Assembly (NCBI RefSeq): GCF_000143415.4
Contig: NW_003314286.1
Location: 1,896,989-1,960,988, forward strand
DNA length: 64,000 bases
DNA from: Selaginella moellendorffii
Lineage: Eukaryota; Streptophyta; Lycopodiopsida; Selaginellales; Selaginellaceae
Direction of reading: 5' to 3'
Position numbers and translations under genes: made by a program. Shown here piece after piece: positions 34,870 through 48,480 of this stretch. The notes below the pieces were generated by a model. That model was not told the DNA's origin and did no database searches. It was given only the letters and a program-made list of their open reading frames with translations. Numbering within the stretch: the first letter of the stretch is position 1; the number at the start of each line of letters is the position of its first letter.

Positions 34870-35100
34870 AGTCATGAGCTTATGAGCTCAAAACCTACTC
34901 AAGCTCCTTGGTGGGGACCGAAGAAGGGATATTTGGGAAAGGTGTTCCCCATGACTCTAGGCATTTTAAAGACATTAAAATGTGGTTATAGGATGACCAC
35001 TCATGGTCGGATGGCCCAGTCTTTAAAAGACGGGATTATAGTATATGTGGTTTTGGACTACTAATGAGACAAAGGTGAATGAACATGATTTTAGCATAAC
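34870..35100 (-). repeat. Degenerate fragment of repeat family A
   Basis: Shares GGTGGGGAC..AAGAAGGGATAT and a GATGACCACTCATGG..GATGGC run with 62225-62320, in the same orientation as that reverse copy. A 96-codon ORF across it is the repeat itself. Confidence 0.6.
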
Positions 35101-35194
35101 AAGTTGATATATTAGTGGTACTTTTGGGTGTCTATAGTGGGATTGGGCATGTACCACTTAGACCAAATGTAAAGGTAAAATGGCATTATATTGC

Positions 35195-38010
35195 ATTTTA
35201 TTTCTCTCCCCTTAAGCCAATTAAAAACGGGGTAATTTTTTTTATGAAAGAGCCTTTAATAGCTATTTTATCCTCTAATATTTACAGTGATATTATATCC
35301 AAATTTCGTCCCATGATCACATGCACTACACCCACCCCACTTTAGAGATATCATCTTCATTGATTATTGATTAACAACCCCTATTGAGCCAAGAGGAACC
35401 AGCATCTCTATTTCCATATTAAATCTACCATTGTATAAACATTTCAACTAATTGTGAGCCAACTAATCATTCACTCATACCATAGTCCCACAATGAGAGC
35501 TAACTAATCATTCACTCATACCATAGTCCCACAATGAGAGCCAACTAGTCATCCATCTGTACCATAGTCCCACAATAAATACATTTGTCTATGGATATTC
35601 CACAAGAAGAAGGATATATGCATGGATGCCCAATATGTATAATTTCAAATTTAGGGGTAGGAATATACTTTATTCAAGGGTATATTATATTTTAAGTAGC
35701 CACTACTCAATGGGAATCAAACTCATGCCATTTACTTCGATACCATATATAACACACCTATCTATCTTCCCTTAAACCAACTAAAAAAAGGGCAATTGCT
35801 TGATGAGAGAGCCCTTAGTGGTTATTTTATCCTCTAAAGATTCAAAGATCTATAATGATAGTATATTTAAATCTCATCCCATGATCATATACGCTACATG
35901 CATAAAATCCATTCATAACGCTAATAAGTCCCCAAGTCAAAAATAAAATTTATGGAGGTTGTGAGTGAAACTCTTTCAAGTGATCAAAGATGGGGTTAAG
36001 TGACTAAAGTAGAATGAAAAAGTTAGTTGTTTACATCTAGATAATTCTCTAAAAGTATTCCCTAATACCACTAAGTTTTTACTTTATCTATATAAAGTTA
36101 TTACAAACTAATTGAACTAATCCATCCCAAAAATCATATTAAATCCATAATGTCCAAAATGGTAAAATCTATATCAACTTTCCACATCCTTACTCCAATT
36201 CATGCTTATCAAATATAGTGCACCATATCTTTTTCGCCTTATACCAATTGAAAAATGGGGAATTATTTGCTAAAAGAGCCCTTAATGATTATTTTATCCC
36301 CATTTATCTCTTAAAGTTTCCAGTTACAAAATTTTTAAATTTTCCAAAGGAGGTCGATATTGTTGGACCTTTTATCAGTCCCTCTTTTTCAAATGTTAGT
36401 AAACTTGACTTAGCATCTATATTTGGTTAGATGAGCATAAGGAAAGAATTCCTAAGTGTCTATTTAACCAAGCATATTTAGCTTGGTGTATTAATTCATT
36501 TTTACTTTATCTTGCATTGGCTTGAGAAGAACTTTTGTAATATTAAGCATGATCCCTCAATACTTGCTAAATGATAGTTTACTATGTCCACCAAGACACT
36601 CTCGCTATCATACTCTATATACTCTATATAGAAAATATCTAGATTTGTAAGTTAGGTATGTGTAAGGAATGTAGAGATTGTTTTGAATACAATAGTATTA
36701 TTTCTAAGTCTAGATTTGCAATTTAACACCATTTCCAAGGTTAAACTCCATACCATACTAGTAATCCTAGCATAAGGATACTAAACATTTTCCTAGCATA
36801 AGGATACTAAACATTCTCCTATGTCATTCTATGCTCCACTTCTTTTACTCAACTAATTTGGCTTTGTCTCTTCATTTAGTGGCCTAATGCCCTAAATTTG
36901 AGTTCCTGCCCTTCAAGGGTTTAAATTTCGCTCCATAGTACCTAATAGTATAAATTATAGGGTCAAATGCAAGAATCATGTGTGCTATAGGGATGAACCA
37001 CTACTTTAGCACCCTCAACCAACTCAATTTTATATTTTATTAGTTAGATTGGGGTAATCTTGCTAGTAATTTCTTTAGTATTTTGAAATTGATTTAATAC
37101 TTATTGAATCACTAAAAACACTGCTTTTATTGCTATCTTTTTGTTGTTTCTTATCAAGGGTAAATACAAAACTATTGCCTTGATTCCTTTAGTGAGTTGT
37201 CTTCTCATGAACACTAAGTTCAAAAAGAAGTCTTTAAACTTATTTTGCCTTATTTTTAAATCCTAAGCTTCCACCCTAGATCATTCTCCAAGGGATACCA
37301 TTAGGTTTTTATCTTGTCCATACAAACTTATCATATCCCAAAAATTATATCAAATCCCATAATGTCCAAAATGGTAAAATTCATATTAGTTTTTCCATAT
37401 CCTTATTTTTATTCATGTTTGTCACTCTATCTTGTCCCCCTTAAGCCAACTGAAAAAAAGAGCCCTTAATAGCTATTTTATCGTTAGTTATCCTTCAAAG
37501 TTTCTAGTGACAAAGTTTCTAAAGTCCTCCTACCCCCTTTGTCCTCATTGATATTGATTATCAAGTAATAATTGTTATTGAGCTAACAAGAATTAACACT
37601 TCCATTTTCATACTAAATCTACCAATCCTTTTATCGTATATACTAAATATTCTGTATAAGGTAATTAGTCATTCACCTGTACTATAATGGTGGATCCTTT
37701 CATCCATGGATGTTCTACAAAAAAAAAAAATGTATTCATTAATATCTAATACATATGATTTTAATTTGATGGGTAGAAATATACCTTACTTAAAAGTATA
37801 ATATATTTTAAGTAGTCATTGATCAATAAAAATTGAATCTATGCCATTTGCTCTAATACCCTATGTAATACACGTTATCTCTCTCCCCTTAAACTTATTA
37901 GAAAAGGGGCAATTGTTTGATGAGAGAGTTTTTAATGACTATTATATTCCAAGGATCTATACTTATAAAATATCCAAATTTATTTCATGATCACATGTGC
38001 TATATTGTAT
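35195..38010. repeat. AT-rich array of a roughly 500-bp repeat unit
   Basis: A block containing CTCCCCTTAAGCCAATTAAAAA..GGGG, GAGAGAGCCCTTAATAGCTATTTTATCC and then CATGATCACATG.GCTAC recurs at about 35195, 35755, 36225, 37430 and 37870. Interspersed are a 55-bp triplication at 35445-35580 and a family B copy at 36410-36990. No gene is supported. Confidence 0.65.
36410..36990 (+). repeat. Repeat family B, copy 1
   Basis: Begins with a GATGAGCATAAGGA..GAATTCCTAA phrase, then ATTGAGCATGATCCCTCAATA-like sequence, a CTATCATACTCTATA segment and TAGATTTGCAA. It ends near GTGTGCTATAGG. Copies lie at 40640, 43450 and (reversed) 47560. Confidence 0.65.
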
Positions 38011-40639
38011 TTCATCAGTGTTTTGGCTACCTTGAATAAACTCTATAGTCCTTAATTTTATTAACCGTTGCACTATTAGTCTGGTTTGCTAGACTATGTA
38101 TGCAAATATGTGGGGGAGTCAAGATAAAAGGGACAAACTCATTAATAAGAAGACCAAGTCTACTAATAGTATGGGGAATAATGTATATTATAATTGCAAC
38201 AAAGGTAGAGACTTCTTGAGAGGATATTTCTACCCAAAGAAGAGTAGGATCAATATGGCTATTAAATTGGGTGAAGTTTAAATTAAAGTATATGATCTAA
38301 CCTTTAGCTCAAAATTACTCATTACATAAGCAACTTTGGTAAAGAGTCATTCACAATATCTATTAGCTGTAAACTCCTAGATTTGGACTTCTCAAAAGGT
38401 CATCTAATCTAATAAATTCAAACCCAAGGATGCTTAATCCCAAGTATCTCAAGACCCTTAACCAATTGGAAAAGGGGGTGCACTTTTATTCATGGGCCTT
38501 TTTCTTTTATATTTGAACCTTTATGGATTGTCTCTCGAGTCATTCCCTTTGATTGTTTACACTAGCCCTTCAAAAGAAGCTTAAAGGTAACTCTATTAAG
38601 ATCTTTATAGATATGGGTGCTTTAAATAATTTTATAGTTACTTTTTGACCACCAAATTTGCCTTTCCAAAACCTCATTTTTAGAGAAACTCCTCTTGAAT
38701 TTCCTCTTTTTATATGTCCCTCTTGGTTTGGAATCTTTGCTAAATATAGATCTAGACATAGTCAAGTTTCCTTTTCGTAAGTTGTCATTAAAATACATAT
38801 TCATAGCCACATCTAATACTTCCTTATAATTTGTCAAATTTTAGCACAGCACCTCACCCTAAGCCTAAATCTGAAATCTTGAAATAAAAGTATGGAATAT
38901 ATTTATATCGTTCATATCTATGATATGGATCCTTTTGGCCATTAATACATTCACATACTCTTAAATGGTTCATATTTGCCTTAGCCTACTCACTTCATCT
39001 TTTAAATGTAGAGTAGTATTTAGGGGTATAAGTTGCTCTAATGGTCACCTTTATTACCTCCCAAATAACCACTAGCCATTTGTTTACATTTGTCATTCTC
39101 CGCCAAAACTTAACATTATCCACTAAATATGGTTTTGTGTATAAGCCTTTTTTTAGATTTAGTAACCATAACACTCAAAAATAATCCTTCGTATCACCAA
39201 GGGGTAAGTATTTCCTATTGGGAAAGATAAAGCCAATTTATTCTATTAGGAAGTATAAAGAAAATATTTATTATTGGGAAGACATTTTTCCCATTGGGAC
39301 TTTTTTCATCAAAAACATTCATCTCCCATCGGGAAAATCATTCATTGGGAAAATGTATATCTATCAAGGTATTCACATGATCTCATCAAGAGATCATTGT
39401 ATCAATTAGGTATTTGTATGGGGGATGGCTATAGTTATGCATAATAAATATTGATTATTTTCCCCTAATGATCGGCTATTCATTGTTAATGTTACATGTG
39501 AGTTGGCATAGATATTGATATGTTAGCCATAAACTCAAAAGCTTCCACCCACAATGAATTATAAATAAATGATTTGGATCTATAGACTTATCCTAATACA
39601 AATGCTTTTCTTAAAATTTGGAGATATGTTTGCATCACTTCACACTAAGCTCTCCTTCATAGCTTCTACACATGTAATAGATACCTCTTATTAGAGAATA
39701 GATGAAAAGGAAACAACAAAAAACATAAAACTATGGACATGACCAAAAAAATAAATAAATAACCCAAAGTTCTAAGTGTTGTATAGTGAGATCATTGGCC
39801 ACCTTTTAGTTCTTAACCATTTTCTAGAGCATGTGGTAATCATGAGATAACATCTTGAAAGTTACTATTTAACATGCACATTTCTATATTATTTAAGTAT
39901 TTGCCTTTGGCCTTCATGGTGATGGCATGTTTTACAGCTAAGGAGACAACCTTGTGAAAGGTAAGTATAGGTAAGTATATGGATGCTTAAAGGGAAATCA
40001 AATCATAACAGGTAGCATAAGTACCTCTCTGGAGCATGTAAGTTCAAAAGTGATGCATCAAACAGCTTGATGGAACATTTAGAACCTTAATCACAGTAGC
40101 AACACTATAAGAACCTCTTTTATAATAAGAATCTTGAATTCATAACTAATGTGTAAAATTCTTCTACTAATGTCTATTATAGCTTGGGCCTCAACTAGGC
40201 TCTATAAACACTAGTTGAGGCTTAAGCCTGGGAACAGACATTAGGTCAATTAAGCTCTTTGGTTATTTACATTATAGCTCTCATAATTATTCTCACTTGC
40301 ATTTCCCTTGTAAACAAGGGTTGATTAAGCTCTTTGGTTGCTTACATTAGAGCCCTCATAGCTGCCACTCTATGATGTTGTAATTGTTTTACATGGAGCA
40401 ACAAGAAGTTGTTATGAGAAAAATCCTATCCATATAAAATGGAATCAAAGATCACTATTATTAAGAGTGTAGATTTCAAAATGATTAAGTCAATGATCTC
40501 TCAATTTACCCTATGGAGCCTTTGACGTATGCTAATCATGTGAGCCATTTGATTCTAGAGCTTATTATTCAATATTAAAGATAATATAGAGAAGGAAAAA
40601 TTATCAACACTACTAAATCCTAACACAAATTCCCAGTTT
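38011..40639. other. AT-rich spacer, no gene supported
   Basis: Contains a family C repeat copy at about 38370-38560 and an 11-bp inverted repeat GCCTCAACTAG / CTAGTTGAGGC at 40188-40221. ORFs here (up to 71 codons) are isolated, A/T-biased and without motifs. Confidence 0.5.
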
Positions 40640-41430
40640 GGAATTTCAATCGCCCAATGGCCAACACCAGCCTACCCCCACTATAGCTAGCCCCCATTGT
40701 TATTGCTAGCATGGTGAACCAAAGTGTAACAATTATTGCACACTATACTTATCACATTTCAATCTTCCTTCACTGACTAATTTGTCGCGAATGTGATTTC
40801 GGGTATCGAAAGTTACCTGTCGGCCAGTCCTATCACGATGGTAGGAGGTCGGGCATTGGGGGAGGGGGGCTGTGGGGGGTTTCAAATGTATAGTAGGGAT
40901 AGTGGGTAGGTCGGGCATTGTTGACCAACCTGAGGCATAGTCTAATTCCCACTTGCGTGCCTGTCCTTGTTCTGCGTCCGACTTGGGTCTAAGCCCAAGT
41001 TCCACACCATGCTAGCCGGTGGAGTACCCATATCCTTGCATTAGGCCACTGGTATGCTGAAATAGTGCCAAACTCTGTTTGGCTCCATTTTGCGTGCTAG
41101 TCCTAGCATTGGGATGCTAGGTACTCTAGGACTATTCCAAGTTGCTCCGGGCTCTTGCCCTTTCACTCCTTAGGCTGTACACTTAGGAGTTGCTCCGTGG
41201 TTCGGTTTCATCACTCCTTGGCTCCATGCTTGGGAGTTTGGCACCGTTCCTTTGTTTAGTGGCCCAAGGCCCTGAAACTCAGGTTCCACACCACTGTCCT
41301 TTGGACACATGGCATGTGACATGTGGCATATGACATGTGGCACATGGAGGGTTTAGGTTCCGCTTCATAGTGTTATCCTATGGTAAATCACTATAGGATA
41401 AAGGGTAAAAACCACGTGCGCTACATAATT
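40640..41430 (+). repeat. Repeat family B, copy 2 (best preserved)
   Basis: The most GC-rich copy. It includes a GGTCGGGCATTG block, CTTGCATTAGGCCACTGGTATG, GCATTGGGATGCTAGG and a tandem CATGTGGCATATGACATGTGG stretch. It ends near CCACGTGCGCTACATAA. Its higher GC suggests it is younger than its decayed sisters. Confidence 0.75.
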
Positions 41431-43449
41431 GTATTTGCAATCCATTGACATCTACTCATGTTTTGTATAAAGGCTTTGAGAATGTATCAATGGCAATGGA
41501 CTTGGTGGCCAAAAACAACCCAGACCTTTAGTGAGCATGTCTGAGACTTTTCTTTAGTGTGTCCTATTAAAACATGCCATGCCATACTGGCAATAATGAC
41601 AACCTTGTTGGGGTCACCTAGGATAATTTTGAGTGCTTGTTCTAAGATAGAGGCATTGTGGATATCCTCATTACTACATCTAGTAGTGCAGACAAAAGTG
41701 GTGTTAGAGGAGACTGTGTCTTAGTTCCAAAAAAGAAAGTAAGTTTAATATTATATATAGTGAGCTTTATCATTGAATGTATGCATTAGCAAGCATCTCT
41801 AATGGAATAGGAATGTAATTTAGAATCTCAAAGACTTATTCTAGAGTACAAACATTGTACACTAGTTGAAAATGCTATGCTTTAGCTCTATATTGCTTTA
41901 TAACACAAAGAATATTATAAAACTCAAGGGCGATGGTAAAAACTTGTTTTTTGCTTGCAATTAAGACTAGAGTATAACATGAACCTCCTATGCAGATTGC
42001 ACCAAAATGCGAGTTCACATGCTTTCCAATTTTGGTTTTGACCACACTTGAGGACACCTAGACTGAGTGTTATATATGGGAGTGAGCTTGTTGATGGCTT
42101 TTTTAGGAAGGAAGAGACTATTGATGCAATTAGCCCACTGCAAAATCCCATATATGAAGCTCTTTATTAAATTCCAACAAATGTAAGTTGGTCCATTAGA
42201 GTTTTAATTACCCCTTAACTTTGGCCACATGATAGTTGATAGCAATGTTTGTTGTTGGAGAAGATGGCACATACTGGCACCTGAGGATTTCAAATATAGT
42301 TGCAGGAGAGTGACAAGAACTTGGTATGATTCTTTTCTTCTAAGAGTGTAATATTCATGTTTTTCATTTTTTGGATGCTTTCTGTATGCAAGAAATGTAT
42401 ATTGGGTGACTTCTTTTCTAGGCTTTTGTTTAGGTTTCTTGGACATGCATAATAGCCTCATTAGCAATAGAAGTTGGGGGGCAAGAAAGATAATTGAAAA
42501 TTGTGTTAAGATAGACTATTTGAGATGGACATGAAGTCCACCCTATTTGCTATATGGAATGTTATAAACATGCCCTGAGGGGTGGCAAGTTGAGGCTTGA
42601 AGCCATTTTGGAAGACCCTACTATTGCCCATCTCAACCCACTACTAGAGCTATAGTTAAAGGTCAACATTTACATTGATACTAGGAAGATTATATGGCAA
42701 AAGTAGTCTAGCAAATATTGCTCAAAGATCCGAAGTAGGTGCTAAACATGTTATAAATAGATGTTGTTCACTCTATGACAATGGAGGCACAATCAAAACC
42801 TTAGTAGAGGATGATCCTACTTTATGCACTAACTAGCATTGGCATAGTTACACTTCTCTAGGTTTTCCAGGTACACACAATCATCCAGCCAAGGCAATTC
42901 ACTAAATGCCTATAGTGTAGCAATAATATGAGTGAGAACTTATATACTTAGATCTTTGAAATTATCATGGGTATAGAATATGAAACTTGCTTTTTATGTA
43001 GAAATGAGTAGAAATGGTTGTCCAAATTGCACTATTTTATATATGACTCCTTGAATTCAAGTTTGATATAAATTCAGTGCAATACTTTGAACAATAAACT
43101 TGGCCATGACTAACATCCAGACATGCTTGGGGGAAATTTCGTTTTTGTCAAGCTACCCCAACAAAGAGGACTTGCTCTATCAATTGATTTTGAATCCAAT
43201 ATCATATAGAAATGTTTTTAAATTATGTAGAATTTCTAAATTATTTAAATTTCAAAGTTCAAGAATTACTTAAAGTTTTTAACTTTCTTGCTATTTAGTA
43301 AAGAAAGATACATTTGTTAAACCTTTCAATAAATATTCTAGAATGAGATTATTGACAATGTGGTTCATTTAAATATTCTTCAATAGTCACATCTTCATCC
43401 TTGATATCTTCTCCCTTTTGGTGTTGAAAGCTATTATAGATTGCTGTTA
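41431..43449. other. AT-rich spacer, no gene supported
   Basis: ORFs of 60-87 codons at 41875-42057, 41924-42151 and 42204-42467 (minus) overlap, lack motifs and have no splice-supported neighbours. I see nothing definite here. Confidence 0.4.
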
Positions 43450-44315
43450 AATATATTTAACCCAGTTTGTTAATTCTCTTTTACTTTGTCTTGTATTGGC
43501 TTAAGAAAATACCTATACAATATTGAGCTTGGTCCCTCAATATTTACTAAGTGATAGTTTATTGTGTTCACCAAGACATCTTTGCTATCATGCCCCATAT
43601 ATTAATTTCATTTTTGTCTCAATAGTTATTTATAGAAAATGTCTAGATTTGCTAGTTAGGCATATTTACAGAATGTATAAATTGTTTTAAATACAATGGT
43701 GTTACTTTCACATCCAAATTTACAACCTAGCACCATTCCATATTTAATAAGTTTTTGTGATTGTCCTAGAGACTAACTCTTAGGATTGGGATGAAATTCC
43801 AAAACATGTGTTTCTCTAAAGGGCTTGTGAGGCTTTCAAATGTATAATAAGGTAGTGGGTAAGTTGGGCATGGCTAACTAATTGAAAGTATAGTTTAGTT
43901 TGCCACTTGTGTGGATATCCTTATTTTGCATCTAACATGGGTCTAAACTTAATTGCCATACTATGTTAATTAATGGAGTATCTATATCCTTGCATTAGGC
44001 CACTAGTATGTTAAAATTGCAATAACGTTTATTTTTGTTAACTTTGGGATGCTAGATGCTCTAAGATTATTCTTATATCACTCTACACTCCTGTCTCTTC
44101 AATCTTTGAGTTGTACGTTTGGGAGCCATTTCATGCTTTAGTTTCTTCACTCCTTAAATGTATGCTTAGAAGTTTAGCCTTATCCTTTTGTTCAGTGGCC
44201 CAATGCCTTAAACTCAGGTTTCACTCATGGGTCCAAGAGTTTAGGTTCCACTCTATGGTTATCCTATGATAAATTACCATACGGTAAAAAGTGAAAATTA
44301 TGTGTGCTATAACAT
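43450..44315 (+). repeat. Repeat family B, copy 3
   Basis: Shares the ATTGAGCTTGGTCCCTCAATA block, then TCAAATGTATAATAAGGTAGTGGGTAAG, CCTTGCATTAGGCCACTAGTATG and the GTGTGCTATAA end with the other copies. It is strongly AT-shifted relative to copy 2. Confidence 0.7.
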
Positions 44316-44775
44316 AACAAGATAAATATGAATAACTAATAGTATATAAAATTCCATTCTTACACTTATCTAATCTATATACACTTCAAATGTTTAATTA
44401 ACTCCACTAACACAAAAGGGGCCATAGTACCAATCTCCTACTGTCATACTTGTAAGGAGAGAATGTCTAAAAGGATTAGTTAATAAGTATCTTTCAATAC
44501 TCAAAGTCACATTTGCAACAAATAAAAAATATATTTATATCAATATATATTTTATTAACTAAATAGTTCATTGTTTTAATTTTAACTAGATTTGCTAGCT
44601 CATCACATTTTTGTTTCCATATGTATATTTAAAAAAAAGTGATAAATTTACAAAACTACCACTATTGCACTCAACAAATATTATATCTATTTAACTAAAT
44701 TAATTTTTATACTTGATAATATGAGGAAGGCTCTTTCATGTAGTCATTATTATTAATTTTACAAAAGTCAGATAA

Positions 44776-44875
44776 NNNNNNNNNNNNNNNNNNNNNNNNN
44801 NNNNNNNNNNNNNNNNNNNNNNNNNNNNNNNNNNNNNNNNNNNNNNNNNNNNNNNNNNNNNNNNNNNNNNNNNNN
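44776..44875. other. Assembly gap, exactly 100 N
   Basis: A fixed-length run of N, the usual placeholder for a gap of unknown size. Order and distance across it are not certain. Confidence 0.99.
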
Positions 44876-45208
44876 ATCTCTCAGAGATCCGGCTCATCCG
44901 AAGGGGGCACTTACGCTTTGATACATAGTATCATAGTGAACATATTTATATATAATAAAAATTACTATTTTAAAGAATAATAAATTCATATTTTAAAATA
45001 AATAAAATGACTATTTTAATTTAAATACTTGAAATTATGATTATAGATCGTTTCTTTAACAAAATTTATGATTAGATTTATTTAGTGACCATATAGCATT
45101 ATTAGGAAACTTCACTGTATAAATTACTAAATTACAATCATTTTAAATAGTAAGAAATGTAGATAATATACATTTTGGTTGGTCTTCACAATATATACCA
45201 CTAGACCA

Positions 45209-45541
45209 TTAAGCTTCTAGTTTATCATATAAAACTAAATTACCATCAATTTGAAGTATTAAAAGACAAAAATAAACTTTATTTTTTGAAATTTTGGAAT
45301 CCCATATCTTCTTATTATCAGAATAGAGTAAAATATTGCAAGTTGAATCTAAATATAATATATTCTTTTTATTTGTAGATGTTAGAAAATTTCCTTGAAA
45401 CAGTATAGGAGGACTACTTATTGTACTTTTCCAAAGGAGACATAATTGTGAAATTCTAAGCAAGTCTTTTGGAGGAAGTGGTAAATTAGGAAATAAGTGC
45501 CTATTATCTAATATTTTATACTCTATAAAATACCTAGATGT
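45209..45541 (-). pseudogene. Bulb-type (mannose-binding) lectin relic
   Basis: The minus-strand frame is open from 45541 to the stop at 45209, about 110 codons, without its own ATG. Near the C terminus it reads LQIDGNLVLYD, an exact match to the QxDxNxVxY mannose-binding motif of monocot-type lectins. An earlier LYLDSTCNILLYSD...IWDS segment is a degenerate second strand repeat (first Gln lost). The length covers only part of a B-lectin domain; no signal peptide or upstream exon is visible. The DNA is AT-rich like its surroundings, indicating an old non-functional fragment. Confidence 0.65.
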
Positions 45542-47559
45542 TTATTTCTCAAATTTATCTGATCTATTTTCTTCCATATAAGGCAAAACTGATTCAAACA
45601 TATAATGAAATCCTAATGCTATAACTCTACCTAAACTGATTCAGTTGTGTCTTTGATAGAACATTGAGCATCTTTAGCTTTTATTCTTACATCCATAAGC
45701 CCTATAGCAGTAGATACTACCTTATCATTTTCATAACTTTTAAAGGATAAGAATCTTTATATGAAATATTTTCAAATAAATCACGAAATGCTTTGACAAT
45801 TTTTATCATTTCATAAGTTAATATGCCAATTCTTCCAATTTTAGGTTTGTAGGCATTTTTATAATGCAAGAAACAGCATAACAATATTACTAAAATAGAA
45901 TATTCATAATATTATAGCTTTTTAGAATTTAATTTTAAAATTATTTATAATTTATAATTTTTATTTTATTTATGTTTAAAATTATAATTATTATTTAATA
46001 TTATAATTAAAATATAACTATTAAAGAAGAATAAACTCATGGAAAACTTAAAGTATCTTCTACAATGTAAAAATTTAGGATTTGTTTTTTGAATTATGAG
46101 GGTGTAGCGGATTCCTAGTATATCTAGGTTAAATTTCTCTCTAGGTTTAATGTTAATACAAATTATATTTAAGTTGCAAAATTTAGACCACTTATCCATT
46201 CTTCTACTGCTTGATTTGTCCTAGTTCTTCATCTATAAACTTTCAGAAAATAGATGCAACTTTACAAGGAAAAATAAGAATGAGAACTTACCATAAATAA
46301 ACACTAAATAAAAAGAAATTAAAGAAAAGGCCACTAAAATTATCATCTCAAATAGCTTTGGCCAATATAGAACCAATCAATAGGAATTGCTGCTTAGATT
46401 CACCCCTTGATATAGGGGAGTCCTGAGAAGAGCTGGGACGTATGGAGCATGAAAGTTTGCTGCTTCTATGGGGCTTTGATAAGAAATATATATATATATA
46501 TATATATAAAATTTACAACAATAAAATTATAAGGGCTGGAGGTTCGAAGCTAGGCTGGTTGTGGGAAAAATCACGTTGATGTTTGGATGGCCAATCAATA
46601 ACAGGCATATTGGCTAAAAGAGAAGAAGCTCATTGGGTGTTGTGGGTGAAAGCCATGGATTAGAGAAGACATGTGTTGGTCCAGAAGTTTGAGACAATCA
46701 TATTACACTCAGGACAGGAGAAATCTGCCTACTGCCCTAGATTCATTCCCAATAACATGTATTGCCCAGTGGTGATGAAGGATGAATGCACTAAGAATTG
46801 GCATAGGTTGCTTGCAATCATTTGGAATTGACACTTCTATAGCTATTGCATCACAACCCAATGCTTCTACTTTTAGAATTGACCAGCACTAAAATTACTC
46901 CAAAACTTCCAATATCAAGACCAAGAAAGTAAGTCAAGTATTGACACTCCTTTTTCTTGCAGTTTCAGTGTGACAATTAGGAAGAAGAAACTTTAGACCA
47001 GTAGCTCCACATAGGTGTCAATAGCTAGAATGCTGGGAGAAGGTGTCTTGATGGGCTGGCCACACAAGATATGTCTCTCTAGCTTTATGTTATGCTAGCA
47101 TGCTGGGCATGAGGCAGTGAGGATCATCTTGAACATGATGGTGTGGGCTATGGATCAATCTAATAACCTGGATTAGATTGAAGATCAGACTTAGGTTGGC
47201 TAAAGAGATGAGCTTTAGATGCTAGTAATGAATAAAATAGGAAGTTGACAAAGTCCATAGGTCTATGTTCAATTTGTACAATTGTGTCTTATATACCCAT
47301 AATTGTGTTGCATGGTTTAGAGTGTTCAGCTTTTCATTTTTCAAGTGAGGAGTGAGGTGATACTTATCCCTTCCTCTACCGAGCCTCCCAAATTTACCTT
47401 ATATTTTTCTACAACATGTGTCACTTTGGATTTATAGAAGTCCAATGCTCTAAAAAACAACCAAAAGTATAAACAACCAGGAAATCATCATTAACTTTTG
47501 GAATATAAGTATGGAGAAGTGAACAATCATCACAATTTATGTAATGTATGTGATTTTCA
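45542..47559. other. AT-rich spacer with (AT)n microsatellite
   Basis: An (AT)n run lies at about 46480-46507. A 77-codon minus ORF at 45966-46199 is A/T-driven and motif-free. I see no gene. Confidence 0.5.
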
Positions 47560-48480
47560 TAGTGATTTACCATAGGATAACCACAAAGTAGAATCTAAAC
47601 CCACCATATGCCACATATCATATGCCATGTGCCACATGCTAGTGAAGTGGAACCTGAGTTTCAGGGCTTCAGGCCATTGAATGAAGGTACAAAGCCAAAC
47701 TCCTAAGCTTGCAACGAAGGAGCAAAGGTATCGAAGCACGGAGCAACAGCCCAAGGAGCAAAGGGATAAAAGCACAGAGTGGCTTAGGATAGTTCTAGAG
47801 CATTTAGCATCCCAATGCCAAAACTAACATGCAAAACGAAGCCAAATAGAGTTTAGTGCTATTTCAGTATATCAATGGCCTAATGCGAGAATATGGGTAC
47901 TCCACCAGTTAGCATGGTGTGAAATTTGAGTTTAGACTTAAGCTAGATGCAGAACAAAAACAAGCACGTAAGCAAGACCTAATCTATGCCTTAGGTTGGT
48001 CAACCATACCCGACCTACCCACTATCCCTATCCCTACTATACATTTGGAACCAACCCCCCGCTATGGTGGATACGGGACTAACACCATTGTATTCAGAAC
48101 AATCTTTACATTCTATAGATATGCTAAATTAGCAAATCTAAATACTTTCCATAAATAACACTTAGGACCAAATAAAACTAATAAAAGTGTATGATAGCGA
48201 GGGTGTTTGGTATACATAGTACGTTATCATCTAATAAATATTAAGGGACCAAGCTCAATATTGTGGGGGTTCCTAACACTAGCAAGTGCAAGTCAATAAA
48301 TGAATTTTTCTAATCAGGTCAAGTATGCTTAACTAATAGTATTTAGGAATTCCGTCCTTATGTTCATCTGATCAAGTACACATACAAAGATCAGTTTCTC
48401 AATTAACTTAGGTGGAGACTAAAAAGAGATCCAGTAATATCAACCTCTTGCTGTTGTGGCAATAAGGAAAGAATATCCGA
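47560..48480 (-). repeat. Repeat family B, copy 4 (reverse orientation)
   Basis: The reverse complement of copies 2 and 3 from the ACCATAGGATAACC end, through GGTACTCCACCAG and GCAAGACCTAATCTATGCC, to the ATTAAGGGACCAAGCTCAATA block and GAATTCCGTCCTTATGTTCAT. The 79-codon ORF at 47919-48158 lies inside it. Confidence 0.7.

Noticed and set aside
34870-35064. Part of the ORF at 34774-35064 as a gene
   Set aside because: Most of it is a fragment of repeat family A that recurs at 62.2-62.3 kb.
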